This document shows positions 1 to 9,580 of a stretch of 64,000 nucleotides of DNA, one piece after another. This DNA is from Microcaldota archaeon. Lineage in GTDB: Archaea > Micrarchaeota > Micrarchaeia > Anstonellales > Bilamarchaeaceae. The stretch covers positions 1 through 64,000 of the forward strand of contig JAGMCT010000010.1 in assembly GCA_023129075.1 (NCBI GenBank), in the 5' to 3' direction. Positions within the stretch are counted from its first letter, which is position 1, and the number at the start of each line of letters is the position of its first letter. Position numbers and translations under genes: made by a program. Under the pieces are notes generated by a model. That model searched no databases. It was not told the DNA's origin and worked only from the letters and a program-made list of their open reading frames with translations.

Positions 1-766
1 TTATTATTCCCTGCCCTACTTTCTTTCCCATCTTATCCAGTTCAATCTGAAACAGGGTAGGTTTGGACGGCACTTTTTTGAGTTCTTTTGCAATCTTTCC
101 AATCTCTGTTCTCATCCCTGTTAAAGCAACAACTGCCTTTGCATTTCCGCTGCATACAAAGGTGTTTGTAAAGACCATATTCCTTCTTTCAGCAAGCGAG
201 GTTTTCCCCTCAAGTATCCTGGTATTCTTGCGCATAGGAAGACTTTCCCCGGTAAGAACCGCCTCATCAACCACCAGTTCACTGCTCTCTATTATTCTTG
301 CATCTGCAGGAATCTCATCCCCTTCTTCAATAAGTATAATATCTCCAGGTACAAGTTCTTCGGCATTTATCTCCTGCACCTTTCCGTCCCTGATAACCCT
401 TGCTTTCACAACAGCCATCTTTTCAAGTTCTTCAAGACTTTTTTCTGCTTTATAGTTCTGAAAGAATCCAAATAATCCGTTCATTAATACAATAAGCACG
501 ATAAGTCCGCCGTCAAAAAGATATGTTTCGTCTCCATAGGCAATTCCAAGCCCAAAGGACAATACCGCAGCTGCGATAAGCACAAGTATAAGAAAATCCG
601 TGAACTGCTCAAGAAATATTTTCCATATATTTATTTTTTTTCCTGTATCTATTTTATTCGGGCCGAATTCCTTAATTCTTTTCTCAACCTGCCTTTTTGT
701 AAGCCCGTTCTTTTCTGTTCCCAGCTCCTTTAATACGTCTTCTATTCTTCTTGCATAGTAGTTCAT
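1..766 (-). CDS. P-type cation-transporting ATPase, N-terminal part (truncated by window edge)
   Basis: Minus-strand reading from ATG at 766: MNYYARRIEDVLKELGTEKNGLTKRQVEKRIKEFGPNKI...VPGDIILIEEGDEIPADARII...VDEAVLTGES; canonical P-type ATPase N-domain and actuator motif TGES. Confidence 0.9.
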   Translation of the reverse strand, partial: MNYYARRIEDVLKELGTEKNGLTKRQVEKRIKEFGPNKIDTGKKINIWKIFLEQFTDFLILVLIAAAVLSFGLGIAYGDETYLFDGGLIVLIVLMNGLFGFFQNYKAEKSLEELEKMAVVKARVIRDGKVQEINAEELVPGDIILIEEGDEIPADARIIESSELVVDEAVLTGESLPMRKNTRILEGKTSLAERRNMVFTNTFVCSGNAKAVVALTGMRTEIGKIAKELKKVPSKPTLFQIELDKMGKKVGQGII

Positions 767-1308
767 ATTATTTCCCCTCTTGCCTGCTCCAGCTGGATTC
801 TTGCGACATCCTGCTTTCTTCTTAATTCAGGAAGAAGAGCACCTGAAAATCTTAATCCAATCAATGCATCATAAATTTTCCCCATAATGCTGAAAATCTC
901 CTTTGCTTTTTTCTTGTTCCCTTTCCTAAGCATCTCATACATTTCTCTTTTAAGCTCCCCAATAACATCAAGCAGTCCCAATAAATATGCTTCTTCGCTT
1001 ACCCCGAGTTTTTTCCTGCCGGCTATTTTCTTTTCCATCATTATTCCGTAAAGCACCCTTGCTTCCGTATACTCTGATTCCATGTGCTTAAGCCTTCCTC
1101 TCCAATCCTTCTTTTTCAGCCGTGTTATCCCTTCCTTAGCTTTTCTTATCAGCACGTCCGCCTCTTTGAATTTCTGATTGTGTATAAGTGTTATTGCCTT
1201 TGAACACATTCTTACTATCTCTCTTTCTTTTCTTATTATCTCGTCAAGTTTTTCCTCTTTCTTGATCAGCTTTTCCTCTATATCCTTTATCTCGTTTTCC
1301 AGCTTCAT
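763..1308 (-). CDS. Translin-family-like alpha-helical protein
   Basis: 181 aa, all-helical, 'RxLKHMESEYTEARVLYGIM...YLLGLLDVIGELKREMYEML' resembles archaeal translin-like proteins; overlaps start of P-type ATPase by 4 nt. Confidence 0.55.
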   Translation of the reverse strand: MKLENEIKDIEEKLIKKEEKLDEIIRKEREIVRMCSKAITLIHNQKFKEADVLIRKAKEGITRLKKKDWRGRLKHMESEYTEARVLYGIMMEKKIAGRKKLGVSEEAYLLGLLDVIGELKREMYEMLRKGNKKKAKEIFSIMGKIYDALIGLRFSGALLPELRRKQDVARIQLEQARGEII

Positions 1309-1342
1309 ATTATCCCTTCTTTATATTCCATTAAAACATTTT

Positions 1343-2221
1343 TCAATTTATGGTTGTTCCTTTTTCCCAATCCCCTGCATTTTCTATGGATGTAATAATT
1401 ACTTTTTTTCCTCCCTTTTCAAGAAATTCAATCCCAGCCTCTATTTTCGGTTTCATACTTCCTTCAGCAAAATGCCCTTCTTCAAGGTATTTTTTTGCTT
1501 CTTCTTTTGAAATTAAAGAAAGTTTTTTCTGATTTTCTTCCCCAAAATTCAAATAAATACCATCTACAGAAGTAATGATGAGCAGGATTTCTGCCCCAAT
1601 CCCATTTGCAAGAAGCTGTGATGCTTTATCCTTGTCTATTACTCCTTCAATTCCTTTTAGTGTATCTCCTTCGATTACAGGGATTCCTCCACCCCCTGAA
1701 GCAACAACTACAACGTCCTTTTCCAGAAGCATTTTTATAATCTGCATCTCCACGATTTTCAATGGTTTTGGGGAAGCGACAATCTTTCTCCATCCCCTTC
1801 CGGCATCATAAAACATTCCCTCTTGTTTTTGCTCATAAAAAGGTCCAATCGGTTTTGCCGGGTTTGAGAAAGCAGAATCATTTTCATCAACAACTACCTG
1901 AGTTATGACTGTTGCAGTCTCCTTTTTGCTAAGGTTTCTGAGTGTTTGCTGTAAAAGGTAACCAAGCTGTCCCTGAGTCATTGCACCGCACACATCCAAA
2001 GGTATTGCAGGAGCATCCCCTGTTTTCTGCTGTAAAAGAAGATTCCCCACCTGCGGACCGTTTCCATGCGTTAGTACTATAGAATACTTTTCAAAGAAAG
2101 GCAGGAGTTTTTCACAGGTTTTTTTTATGTTTTTCAACTGCTGTTCTGTAGTTCCTTCCTCTCCTTTGCTGAGAATTGCATTTCCCCCGAGAGCAACCAC
2201 AATCCTTTCCTTTGGGTTCAT
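1343..2221 (-). CDS. arcC: Carbamate kinase
   Basis: 292 aa; 'VALGGNAIL', 'LTHGNGPQVGNLLLQQ', 'VVASGGGGIPVIE', 'VIDKDKASQLLA' are carbamate kinase motifs. Confidence 0.92.
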   Translation of the reverse strand: MNPKERIVVALGGNAILSKGEEGTTEQQLKNIKKTCEKLLPFFEKYSIVLTHGNGPQVGNLLLQQKTGDAPAIPLDVCGAMTQGQLGYLLQQTLRNLSKKETATVITQVVVDENDSAFSNPAKPIGPFYEQKQEGMFYDAGRGWRKIVASPKPLKIVEMQIIKMLLEKDVVVVASGGGGIPVIEGDTLKGIEGVIDKDKASQLLANGIGAEILLIITSVDGIYLNFGEENQKKLSLISKEEAKKYLEEGHFAEGSMKPKIEAGIEFLEKGGKKVIITSIENAGDWEKGTTIN

Positions 2222-2272
2222 ATTCTCACTTCAATCGCGTTGTTTTAAATTCTTTCCTTGTAATCCTTCTTT

Positions 2273-3733
2273 ATGGGCCTCCTGAACAAATTTACTGCTC
2301 TTCTTTTTTATGGAGCAATCCCTCTTCTGATTCCTGCGGCCTACGGCTACTACCTTGGAGAAGAAATCTGGCGCACAATGGCCCAGGTTATCCTTGTAAT
2401 GATGCTTCCTTCTTTACCCTCTATTCTTATTAATTTTGCAAGAAATACTTATACCCTATTTACCTCAATATTAAATCTCATTTTTAGAAGGGAGGCCCCA
2501 TGGAATTACGCCACGCTCATAGACCTTTCTAAATTAAAGGAACAGGTTTCCCAGCTAAGATTGGGAGAGGCATTAGCACTTACCTCTCTTGCATGGATTA
2601 TTATCCCTCTTATTTCTGCATGGCCCTATCTCCATGCAGGCTATGCCCCCACCGATGCATTCTTTGAGAGCATGAGCGGTTGGACCTCAACCGGCCTGAG
2701 TGTTATAGATGCTCCGGAAACCCTACCGCAATCCCTTATCCTTTACAGAAGCATAACTCAATGGATTGGAGGACTCGGAATAATAGTTCTTATGCTTGCG
2801 GTGTTCAAAGGAAAGGAAGGAAGGCATCTCTTAAGGGCCGAAGGAAAGGATTCCCTGGATGTTGGAATAGAAAAAACAGCAAAAAGTTATTGGGGAATCT
2901 ACATATTCCTTACTCTTGTCGGCATTGCAGTCCTTCTCTTTTTCGGAATGGACATCTTCAATGCCATAAACCTTTCCTTTTCAGGTATAAGCAACGGGGG
3001 TTTCTTCCCTTTCTCTGATTACGCTTTTACAGATGCACAAAAAGTAACGCTTGCATGCCTGATGTTTCTGGGAGCCCTTAGTTTTGTATTCCACAAAAAA
3101 ATTCTTTCCTTTAAATTCAGGGCTTTATTTAGTGAAGAATTCCTTTTCTTTCTTGTTATTATCGGCGTCTCTGTTTCCCTTATTTATTGGATTGGAATGG
3201 ATGACCCATACAATAGTTTCCTTAATGCGGTTTCTGCTGTTGCTTCCGGAGGATTTGCAATAGGCGACCTTTCAATAATGCATGAATTCTCTAAATATGT
3301 TCTTATTCTCCTGATGATAAGCGGTGGAATGTACGGAAGCACCTCAGGAGGAATAAAAATATGGAGGCTTCTGGTCGCTGTAAAGGCCGTTCTGTTAAGA
3401 ATTAGGTCTTTTTTTCTGCCCTCTGGAGCGGTACAGGTTGTAAAGGTAGAGGGTTCCCCTGTTCACACGGACCTGCTCATGGAATCCATAATATATGTTT
3501 TTGCCTATGTTTTTCTTCTTCTTTTCGGAGCAGGAGTATTCATTGCAACAGGAAAAGGAATGGTTGATTCTCTTTTCATAGTTGCCTCTTCTCTTGGAAA
3601 TGTGGGCCTCTCCACACTTCAGGTCTCCTCCATGGGCGAGATTACTAAATATTGTATAATATTCTTTATGTATATAGGAAGGATAGAAATCTTCCCTACT
3701 CTTGCTTTGGTTAGGTTTATACTGAAAAGGTAA
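2273..3733 (+). CDS. trkH: TrkH-family potassium uptake protein
   Basis: 486 aa polytopic; 'FFESMSGWTSTGLSV', 'RSITQWIGGLGIIV', 'GGMYGSTSGGIKIWR', 'LGNVGLS' selectivity-loop motifs. Confidence 0.92.
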   Translation: MGLLNKFTALLFYGAIPLLIPAAYGYYLGEEIWRTMAQVILVMMLPSLPSILINFARNTYTLFTSILNLIFRREAPWNYATLIDLSKLKEQVSQLRLGEALALTSLAWIIIPLISAWPYLHAGYAPTDAFFESMSGWTSTGLSVIDAPETLPQSLILYRSITQWIGGLGIIVLMLAVFKGKEGRHLLRAEGKDSLDVGIEKTAKSYWGIYIFLTLVGIAVLLFFGMDIFNAINLSFSGISNGGFFPFSDYAFTDAQKVTLACLMFLGALSFVFHKKILSFKFRALFSEEFLFFLVIIGVSVSLIYWIGMDDPYNSFLNAVSAVASGGFAIGDLSIMHEFSKYVLILLMISGGMYGSTSGGIKIWRLLVAVKAVLLRIRSFFLPSGAVQVVKVEGSPVHTDLLMESIIYVFAYVFLLLFGAGVFIATGKGMVDSLFIVASSLGNVGLSTLQVSSMGEITKYCIIFFMYIGRIEIFPTLALVRFILKR

Positions 3734-3806
3734 TCCTTTCTGGAAATTGAAATTCCGGGCGGTAGTATTATAAAAATATCAACTCTATATATGCATCTGT
3801 GGTCTT

Positions 3807-4418
3807 ATGGGAAAGGTAATTATTTTAGGAGCAGGAAGGGTAGGAACCTCTTTATTAAAACTTCTTGAAGAAAGAAAGCACAAGATTACTGTAGTGGAAG
3901 AGAGCAAGGAGCTCTGCGATAAATTAGCAGAGGATAGCTCTGCAATGGTCATAAGAGGCGATGCAACAGACCCGAACCTTCTTGATGAATTAAAACTCAA
4001 GGATATGGATTATGTTTTTGCAGTAACCGGAAGCGAAGAAACCAATTTCCTTGCAAGCGCCTATGCAAAACACGCAGGTGCAAAAAGGGTAATCTCAAGG
4101 GTAACCTCAGCAAAACATTCCAAGCTTTTGGAAAGATTGGGTGTTGAATCCGTTGTTTCTGAATTCACCCTTGCAGCAGAGCTTGCAAACCGTGTTTCTT
4201 CCCCTATAATACATCGGCTTCTCAATCCTTTGGAGAGCAAAATAGAATTAATAGAAAAGGAAGTGGACAGGTGGTCAAAGGGAAAGACGGTTGCTGAATT
4301 GGACAAGGATAAGAATCTTACTGTTGCGGCTCTTTTCAAGGAGAATCATTTTATTATTCCAAACCAGGATGTAGTATTGGAAGAAGGAATGAAGATGGTT
4401 CTTATAAGGAAAAGATAG
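3807..4418 (+). CDS. trkA: TrkA-like K+ transport NAD-binding protein (TrkA_N + TrkA_C)
   Basis: 203 aa; 'KVIILGAGRVGTSLLKLLEERKHKITVVE' Rossmann motif; adjacent to trkH. Confidence 0.9.
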   Translation: MGKVIILGAGRVGTSLLKLLEERKHKITVVEESKELCDKLAEDSSAMVIRGDATDPNLLDELKLKDMDYVFAVTGSEETNFLASAYAKHAGAKRVISRVTSAKHSKLLERLGVESVVSEFTLAAELANRVSSPIIHRLLNPLESKIELIEKEVDRWSKGKTVAELDKDKNLTVAALFKENHFIIPNQDVVLEEGMKMVLIRKR

Positions 4419-4422
4419 AGGG

Positions 4423-4482
4423 ATAGGAAGACAATAGCATAACAATATAATAGGTAAAAGATAAAGAATAGTCTTCCTATCT
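4423..4482. repeat. Inverted repeat GATAGGAAGAC...GTCTTCCTATC after trkA; partial third copy TAGGAAGAC at 4501-4509
   Basis: Exact 11-bp inverted repeat read in sequence (4423-4433 / 4472-4482). Confidence 0.7.
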
Positions 4483-4646
4483 CTTTTATATTAATATAAT
4501 AGGAAGACATAAGAAAAAGAATAATATAAGAAAAAGAAAAGATAATATATATTGTATTTATGTCCGTTCTTTGCCTTTATCCCTTTCGTTTATCAACGTA
4601 ATACTTTCTGAATATTATAAATATTTGTTTACAATTCTACATAACC

Positions 4647-4656
4647 TTTATAAATA
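4647..4656 (+). promoter_or_regulatory. Putative archaeal TATA box (TTTATAAATA) for the S-layer gene
   Basis: 'aacctttataaatattcc' about 150 bp upstream of the GTG start; a second TATA-like motif (attataaatatt) lies about 35 bp further upstream. Confidence 0.55.
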
Positions 4657-4680
4657 TTCCCTTAAACTCTTTTCTTGAAC

Positions 4681-4800
4681 TCAGTAGGGATATCCCTATA
4701 AGTTCTCCGCGGACTAATTGTTTGCGGATATGGGCCGGAGAAAAACAAGCCACCGTTAAAAATTTTTTAGCGGCCCAAAAGGTGGCTAAGAGGTGAAAAC
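4681..4800 (+). promoter_or_regulatory. Probable structured 5' leader of the S-layer mRNA
   Basis: About 120-nt non-coding leader with TCCGC...GCGGA, CCGTTAAAAA/TTTTTTAGCGG and GCCACC(4749-4754)/GGTGGC(4781-4786) complementarities, then SD-like GAGGTG before GTG. Confidence 0.5.
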
Positions 4801-7599
4801 GTGAAAAATGTAAACTTTAGGAAAATTGGGGCAATTGTTGCAGGCGCAACAATTCTCGCAAGTTCGGTTGCATTTGCCGGCGGTCTCATGTATGGAGACA
4901 CACAGCTGACAAATGACGACGGCCAGCCACTCGTAAAGATTGTGGTTGGTGAGAATGCAGCAGCCAGCGATGGTGTTGCAGCTGCCTACATTGCATCTAC
5001 GATTGCAAATGAGGCATACAAGTCCACAACTCTTACAGCAGAGGTAGTGGGTGAGGCAACATGTGATGTTGGTGAAGGTGAAGAAGGAGAAACCGCAGGA
5101 ACCTGCTCTGTAATAGAGGGTTCTGAGAAGGTAAACCTTCAGGTCACAGTCCCAGGCGCAGGCATTGGAGGAGTACATTCCTTTGAGGCAGCAATCGGAG
5201 ACTACATCGACAGGGAATTAAAGACAAGAAACACAACTGATGACCTTCTTGATGATGATGAAGGTTACATCGTAATTGATGAATACGATGATACGGATGC
5301 AAACCCGTTCCAGACAACTGCAGGTGTTGGAGGAAACAACGGTGGTTTCCTTGATGGCTTTGCAGATGATGAGGGTGAGAACATTGCTATGTACAAGATT
5401 GGTGCAGGTGAATTTACACCATTTGCAGCAAAGATGGTAATGGACTCAACCGCAGGAAATGAATGGGAAGAGGAACAGGCTGTATGGTTCAACGGAGAAA
5501 ACGAGTGGGTAGAATCTGATGATGAACTTCAATCAAACATAGAGTTTGCAGCATACACAATCATCTTTGACCCATCAGGAGACTACGGAATTCCATTGTG
5601 TCCTGGAGATGAAGGAACTCCTCTTACGACGCAGAATGCAGGTGTTACGGTTTGTGACGACATTGATTCACTTCCAGCACACAAGGTATATCTAAACTTC
5701 CTTGGAGAAGACTGGGTAATCAGCGAGGTTGAAGACCTTGATGATACTGGTCCTGCAGGCGGTATCGATGGAGAGACCTACAGGCTTGACAGTGCAATCA
5801 TTAAGCTTGCAAAAGAAGCAGTTTCAGGTATCCTTAACGTAGGAGACGAGCTTGATGCAGGCACAGGATACAAGGTAAGACTGGACGATATTTCAAGGGA
5901 AACAGGCGCACAAAACGTGCACCCTGCAATTATCTCTGTAATTGATGCATCCGGAAACGTTGTATGCCAGGACCAGGTAAACCCTGGAGATACAAGGGAT
6001 GACCTTTGTTCTGTAAGCACTGGAATAAAACTCCACGTTTACCAGACAGCACCAGGTCTTAACTTCATTGCTAAGTGGGCAGATTTGGCCATTTACTCTG
6101 ATGAAATAGAGCTTGAGGATGGAGAAACATTCCTTGATGATGAAGGAGAGGACAGCGAATGGGAAGTAGTTCTTGGTTTCTCACAGAAGGGTGACTGGGC
6201 AGCAGGCGATTCTGATGAAGCAGAATACCTTAGAACGATTATGCTGTTCAACGATGACGGTGAGGATGAACTTGAGGATGGAGACAGCTTTGGAGTAACC
6301 GATGTTGAGGGTTATATGCCTTGGTCACTTACATACGATGGTATTGATGACTCAGGTACTGAATATGACTCACTTCAGTATAAGTTCAAGGATTCCAAGA
6401 AGTTCACTGTAAGAAACGCAACAGGAGAAACCTGTGTAGTAGAGGCAGATTGGGTAGAGGTAACCACAAGCAAAGGCGAGTTCAAGATAACCGCTCCATT
6501 TTACAATGAGGTAGCGGGAGGCATGAAGAAGGGTACAAAGATGTGGGTGCTCTACGATGACACAACATCTACTGGAGACACAACATGTCTTGGTCTTGAT
6601 GCTGCAGGAAACGGAACTGTTGTTATTGAAACAGATGACAACGGAGACGACAAGTACTGGTTCTATGCTGCAGATGACCCTCTTGTAGTTGACTACAAAT
6701 GGGCAGGTCCTGAAGGCCATATCCTTGTATATGATGACAGTGAATATACTGGAGGAGCAGGAGATGAGTACGTAGACCTTACCCTTGTAGGGAATGCAGG
6801 TGAATACAAGAACCCAACAGACCTTGATGTTGTTGATGCACTTTCAACATCTGTTGTTGATGACAACGGCTTCAAGCTCTACACAGTGGACGATGATGAC
6901 GAGGACAAGGTTCTCCTTAACATGGCAGAGGAAGCAGATTCAGAGGATGCAAGGGATTTAACAATGTTCTACAACATCGGAAACTACGAAGACAACAATG
7001 AATACGAGGAAGGATTTATATCCCCAAGAGGTACAGAGTTCGCAGATGGTGCAGAATCTTCAAGAAAGTTCTCTGTTCCAAAACACCTTTTGTATACAGG
7101 ATACACCTTCGCAGCAGCTGACTCAGAGGATGCAGACCCAGACACAAACACATACCTTCTTGGTGAGGGTGATGAGCAGGCAGTCGGAACCACAGGTGTA
7201 ACAATAAAGGTTCTTGAGATAACAGAACAGCTTACACCATGCACCATTGGAGAAGCAGGCGAAGCACCTCTATGCACACCAAACATGGGAGCAGTTTCTG
7301 CTGTGATTATGCCAGAGAACACACCATCCGTTGAAGCATCAGTTCCATACAAGCTTACAAGCAACCTTGTAGTGCTTGACTCTGATGCAACAGCACTTGA
7401 CAGCGGTGTGGTAGTCACAGTCGGTGGAGATGTAGCAAACACAGTAACTGCAGATGCTATTGAGGGCGCTGAAGTGGACTTCACAGCAACACCTGTTGTA
7501 GTGAAGGCAATTGGCAACAAGATTGTTGTTGCTGGTCTAAACGCAGAGGACACCCTTGCAGCAGCAGAGCAGTTTGTTGGTGAACTCCAGAGGGCCTAA
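4801..7599 (+). CDS. S-layer protein (archaeal/methanococcal-type S-layer family), acidic, secreted
   Basis: 932 aa, GTG start; signal-like N-terminus 'RKIGAIVAGATILASSVAFAGG'; C-terminus 'VVVKAIGNKIVVAGLNAEDTLAAAEQFVGELQ' typical of S-layer family C-termini; very Asp/Glu rich. Confidence 0.85.
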   Translation: MKNVNFRKIGAIVAGATILASSVAFAGGLMYGDTQLTNDDGQPLVKIVVGENAAASDGVAAAYIASTIANEAYKSTTLTAEVVGEATCDVGEGEEGETAGTCSVIEGSEKVNLQVTVPGAGIGGVHSFEAAIGDYIDRELKTRNTTDDLLDDDEGYIVIDEYDDTDANPFQTTAGVGGNNGGFLDGFADDEGENIAMYKIGAGEFTPFAAKMVMDSTAGNEWEEEQAVWFNGENEWVESDDELQSNIEFAAYTIIFDPSGDYGIPLCPGDEGTPLTTQNAGVTVCDDIDSLPAHKVYLNFLGEDWVISEVEDLDDTGPAGGIDGETYRLDSAIIKLAKEAVSGILNVGDELDAGTGYKVRLDDISRETGAQNVHPAIISVIDASGNVVCQDQVNPGDTRDDLCSVSTGIKLHVYQTAPGLNFIAKWADLAIYSDEIELEDGETFLDDEGEDSEWEVVLGFSQKGDWAAGDSDEAEYLRTIMLFNDDGEDELEDGDSFGVTDVEGYMPWSLTYDGIDDSGTEYDSLQYKFKDSKKFTVRNATGETCVVEADWVEVTTSKGEFKITAPFYNEVAGGMKKGTKMWVLYDDTTSTGDTTCLGLDAAGNGTVVIETDDNGDDKYWFYAADDPLVVDYKWAGPEGHILVYDDSEYTGGAGDEYVDLTLVGNAGEYKNPTDLDVVDALSTSVVDDNGFKLYTVDDDDEDKVLLNMAEEADSEDARDLTMFYNIGNYEDNNEYEEGFISPRGTEFADGAESSRKFSVPKHLLYTGYTFAAADSEDADPDTNTYLLGEGDEQAVGTTGVTIKVLEITEQLTPCTIGEAGEAPLCTPNMGAVSAVIMPENTPSVEASVPYKLTSNLVVLDSDATALDSGVVVTVGGDVANTVTADAIEGAEVDFTATPVVVKAIGNKIVVAGLNAEDTLAAAEQFVGELQRA

Positions 7600-7606
7600 A
7601 CCCCTC

Positions 7607-7638
7607 TCTTTTTTTCTTTTTTCTTTTTTTCTTTCTCG
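7607..7638 (+). terminator. Poly-T archaeal terminator after S-layer gene
   Basis: Run 'ctttttttcttttttcttttttctttc' directly after the stop codon. Confidence 0.5.
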
Positions 7639-7683
7639 AAAAAACAAAACACTTTTAAATAACCAGCGAGCAAGTATTACCAC

Positions 7684-9042
7684 ATGAATTCTAAAACTAC
7701 TACAAAACAACCTAGTAATCCTATTGCTGTAAGAGTTAGTCCTTTTGATACAAACCTGTTGGATTCTGCAAGATTTAAGGGTTCTTCAGAACAGACTGTA
7801 GCAGGTTACCTTGGGAAGATAATAAGCACCTACACTAAACATCATTTTACAGATAAGAGCGAGAAGGAAGTAAATGACGGCATAAGATTAATCAAGAGAG
7901 CATATGAGATAGCTAAGGAGGAGCACCAGGACCAGGAAAGGGATGATGGGACCCCATACATTTTTCATCCTTTGCAGGTGGCTTTAATGACTGCAGAGAG
8001 AAAGTTCCCGGCCTTTGTTGTTGCAGCCGCCCTTTTGCATGATGTTCTTGAGGATACAAAAAAACAAACCTCTTATCAGGACCTAAAAAAAGAACTCAGC
8101 CAAAAAGTAGCAGATTTGGTTGCACGGATTACCAAGCCCAAATGGTCTGCGGGTGAGTGGGTTATGCCTATACATGAAAGTTATCCTCTCCTGAAGCACA
8201 CAATAGACCTCCGTAAAAAGGAAGAAAGGAATGAGGTTTTTTATTCTGCATTGTTTCATTCAAAGAATGGAGAAAGAACAGATGAAATGGTTTACGCAAT
8301 TAACATCAAGCTTTATGATGTTTTTCACAACATGCACAATCTTGATGGTGTTGCAGGAGAGAAGAGAGGAAGGGTGGTGAGAAAAACCCTTAAGAAAGCA
8401 TACTGGCTTGCCCAGCGATTTTTTCCTGAACCTGATTTATGGACATTTAGTAATACCCTCCTTGAATCAGTTAAGAAAGAAAAAGCAAGGGCTAAACGGA
8501 ATAATAACATCCCTTCGCTTAAGGGATGGGAAGAATGGGAAAGAACCCTTACTTTGGAGCCCAAATCCAAATCCATATTGATAGTTTTCAATCACAGACT
8601 AAACCTGAGTAAATCGGATATAAAATCCCTTCCTATTGTCGGCACCCCCCACATTTCAATATATGGAGATATAAACCATTTGTTCGCATTGGGCTGGCTT
8701 GAAATAGGTTTCCCCCCAGGAGTCCACCTAACAGGTCCTCTGTTGAGAAAATATCTTCCGGAAAGTCACAGAATTATTAAAATGCAGAGTTTGGTTCCGA
8801 TAAGTTCAGGGGTGCACGAGCAGATGTTTTTAGTAACCGGCTTCAAAAAGATTCCCGAAAAAATAAAAATGGAAAATGGAGTCCTTTACACAGAGGGAGA
8901 GAAGTTGAGTATTCGTTCATATCGATTTAGAGATTTAAAGGAGAAATATGTCGAACAATTTGAACAAATGAAAAAAGAATACAAAGAGTTTAAAGAAGGT
9001 TTGAGGGTGCTTATGCATGAAATCTACCCAGAACAAAAATAG
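7684..9042 (+). CDS. HD-domain protein of the SpoT/MESH1 type (putative (p)ppGpp hydrolase-like)
   Basis: 452 aa; 'RAYEIAKEEHQDQERDDGTPYIFHPLQVALMTA...VAAALLHDVLEDT...INIKLYDVFHNMHNLDG' matches the SpoT HD layout; no recognisable synthetase domain. Confidence 0.75.
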   Translation: MNSKTTTKQPSNPIAVRVSPFDTNLLDSARFKGSSEQTVAGYLGKIISTYTKHHFTDKSEKEVNDGIRLIKRAYEIAKEEHQDQERDDGTPYIFHPLQVALMTAERKFPAFVVAAALLHDVLEDTKKQTSYQDLKKELSQKVADLVARITKPKWSAGEWVMPIHESYPLLKHTIDLRKKEERNEVFYSALFHSKNGERTDEMVYAINIKLYDVFHNMHNLDGVAGEKRGRVVRKTLKKAYWLAQRFFPEPDLWTFSNTLLESVKKEKARAKRNNNIPSLKGWEEWERTLTLEPKSKSILIVFNHRLNLSKSDIKSLPIVGTPHISIYGDINHLFALGWLEIGFPPGVHLTGPLLRKYLPESHRIIKMQSLVPISSGVHEQMFLVTGFKKIPEKIKMENGVLYTEGEKLSIRSYRFRDLKEKYVEQFEQMKKEYKEFKEGLRVLMHEIYPEQK

Positions 9043-9580
9043 TGTTTATCCTCCTTCTGAAGACAGCTTCCTTCTCGCAGAGACCACTAAACACCTAAAG
9101 GGAAAAATCCTGGATATGGGGACAGGTCCTGGTTTTATTGCAATAACCAATGCACTTCTTAACCCTTCCAATCAGGTTACTGCAGTTGATATAAATCCAA
9201 AAGCTCTTTTTTCTGCCAGAGAAAATGCAGAAAAAAAGAATCTTAATATTCATTTTATAGAATCCGACCTTTTTTCAAACCTGAAAGGAAGATTTGACTA
9301 TATACTTTTCAATCCCCCTTACCTCCCTTCTAAAAAAACACAGGAATTAGCTCTGGATGGGGGAAAAGAAGGAAGTGAAATAATCCTCAGGTTTCTTGAG
9401 CAGGCAAAGAATTTCCTTTCTCCAGAAGGAAATATATTCCTTCTTCTGAGTTCTTTTAACAATCCTGAAAAGCTTAAGAAAAAGGCAGAACAGATAGGTT
9501 ATACTCTAAGAGAAATAAAAAGAAAAAACCTGTTTTTTGAAACCCTTTATGTGTGGAAACTCTCAAAGAACAATGTATAA
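9017..9580 (+). CDS. HemK2/Mtq2-type class I methyltransferase
   Basis: 187 aa; 'VYPPSEDSFLLAE', 'ILDMGTGPGFIAI', 'DYILFNPPYLPS' (NPPY); overlaps preceding ORF by 26 nt. Confidence 0.88.
   Translation: MKSTQNKNSVYPPSEDSFLLAETTKHLKGKILDMGTGPGFIAITNALLNPSNQVTAVDINPKALFSARENAEKKNLNIHFIESDLFSNLKGRFDYILFNPPYLPSKKTQELALDGGKEGSEIILRFLEQAKNFLSPEGNIFLLLSSFNNPEKLKKKAEQIGYTLREIKRKNLFFETLYVWKLSKNNV

Noticed and set aside
6984-7553. 189-aa Ser/Thr/Ala-rich ORF antisense to the S-layer gene (and other antisense ORFs 4786-5178, 5778-6020, 6370-6720)
   Set aside because: Composition is that of reverse-complemented coding sequence; no start context or recognisable domains; the sense frame is clearly the gene.
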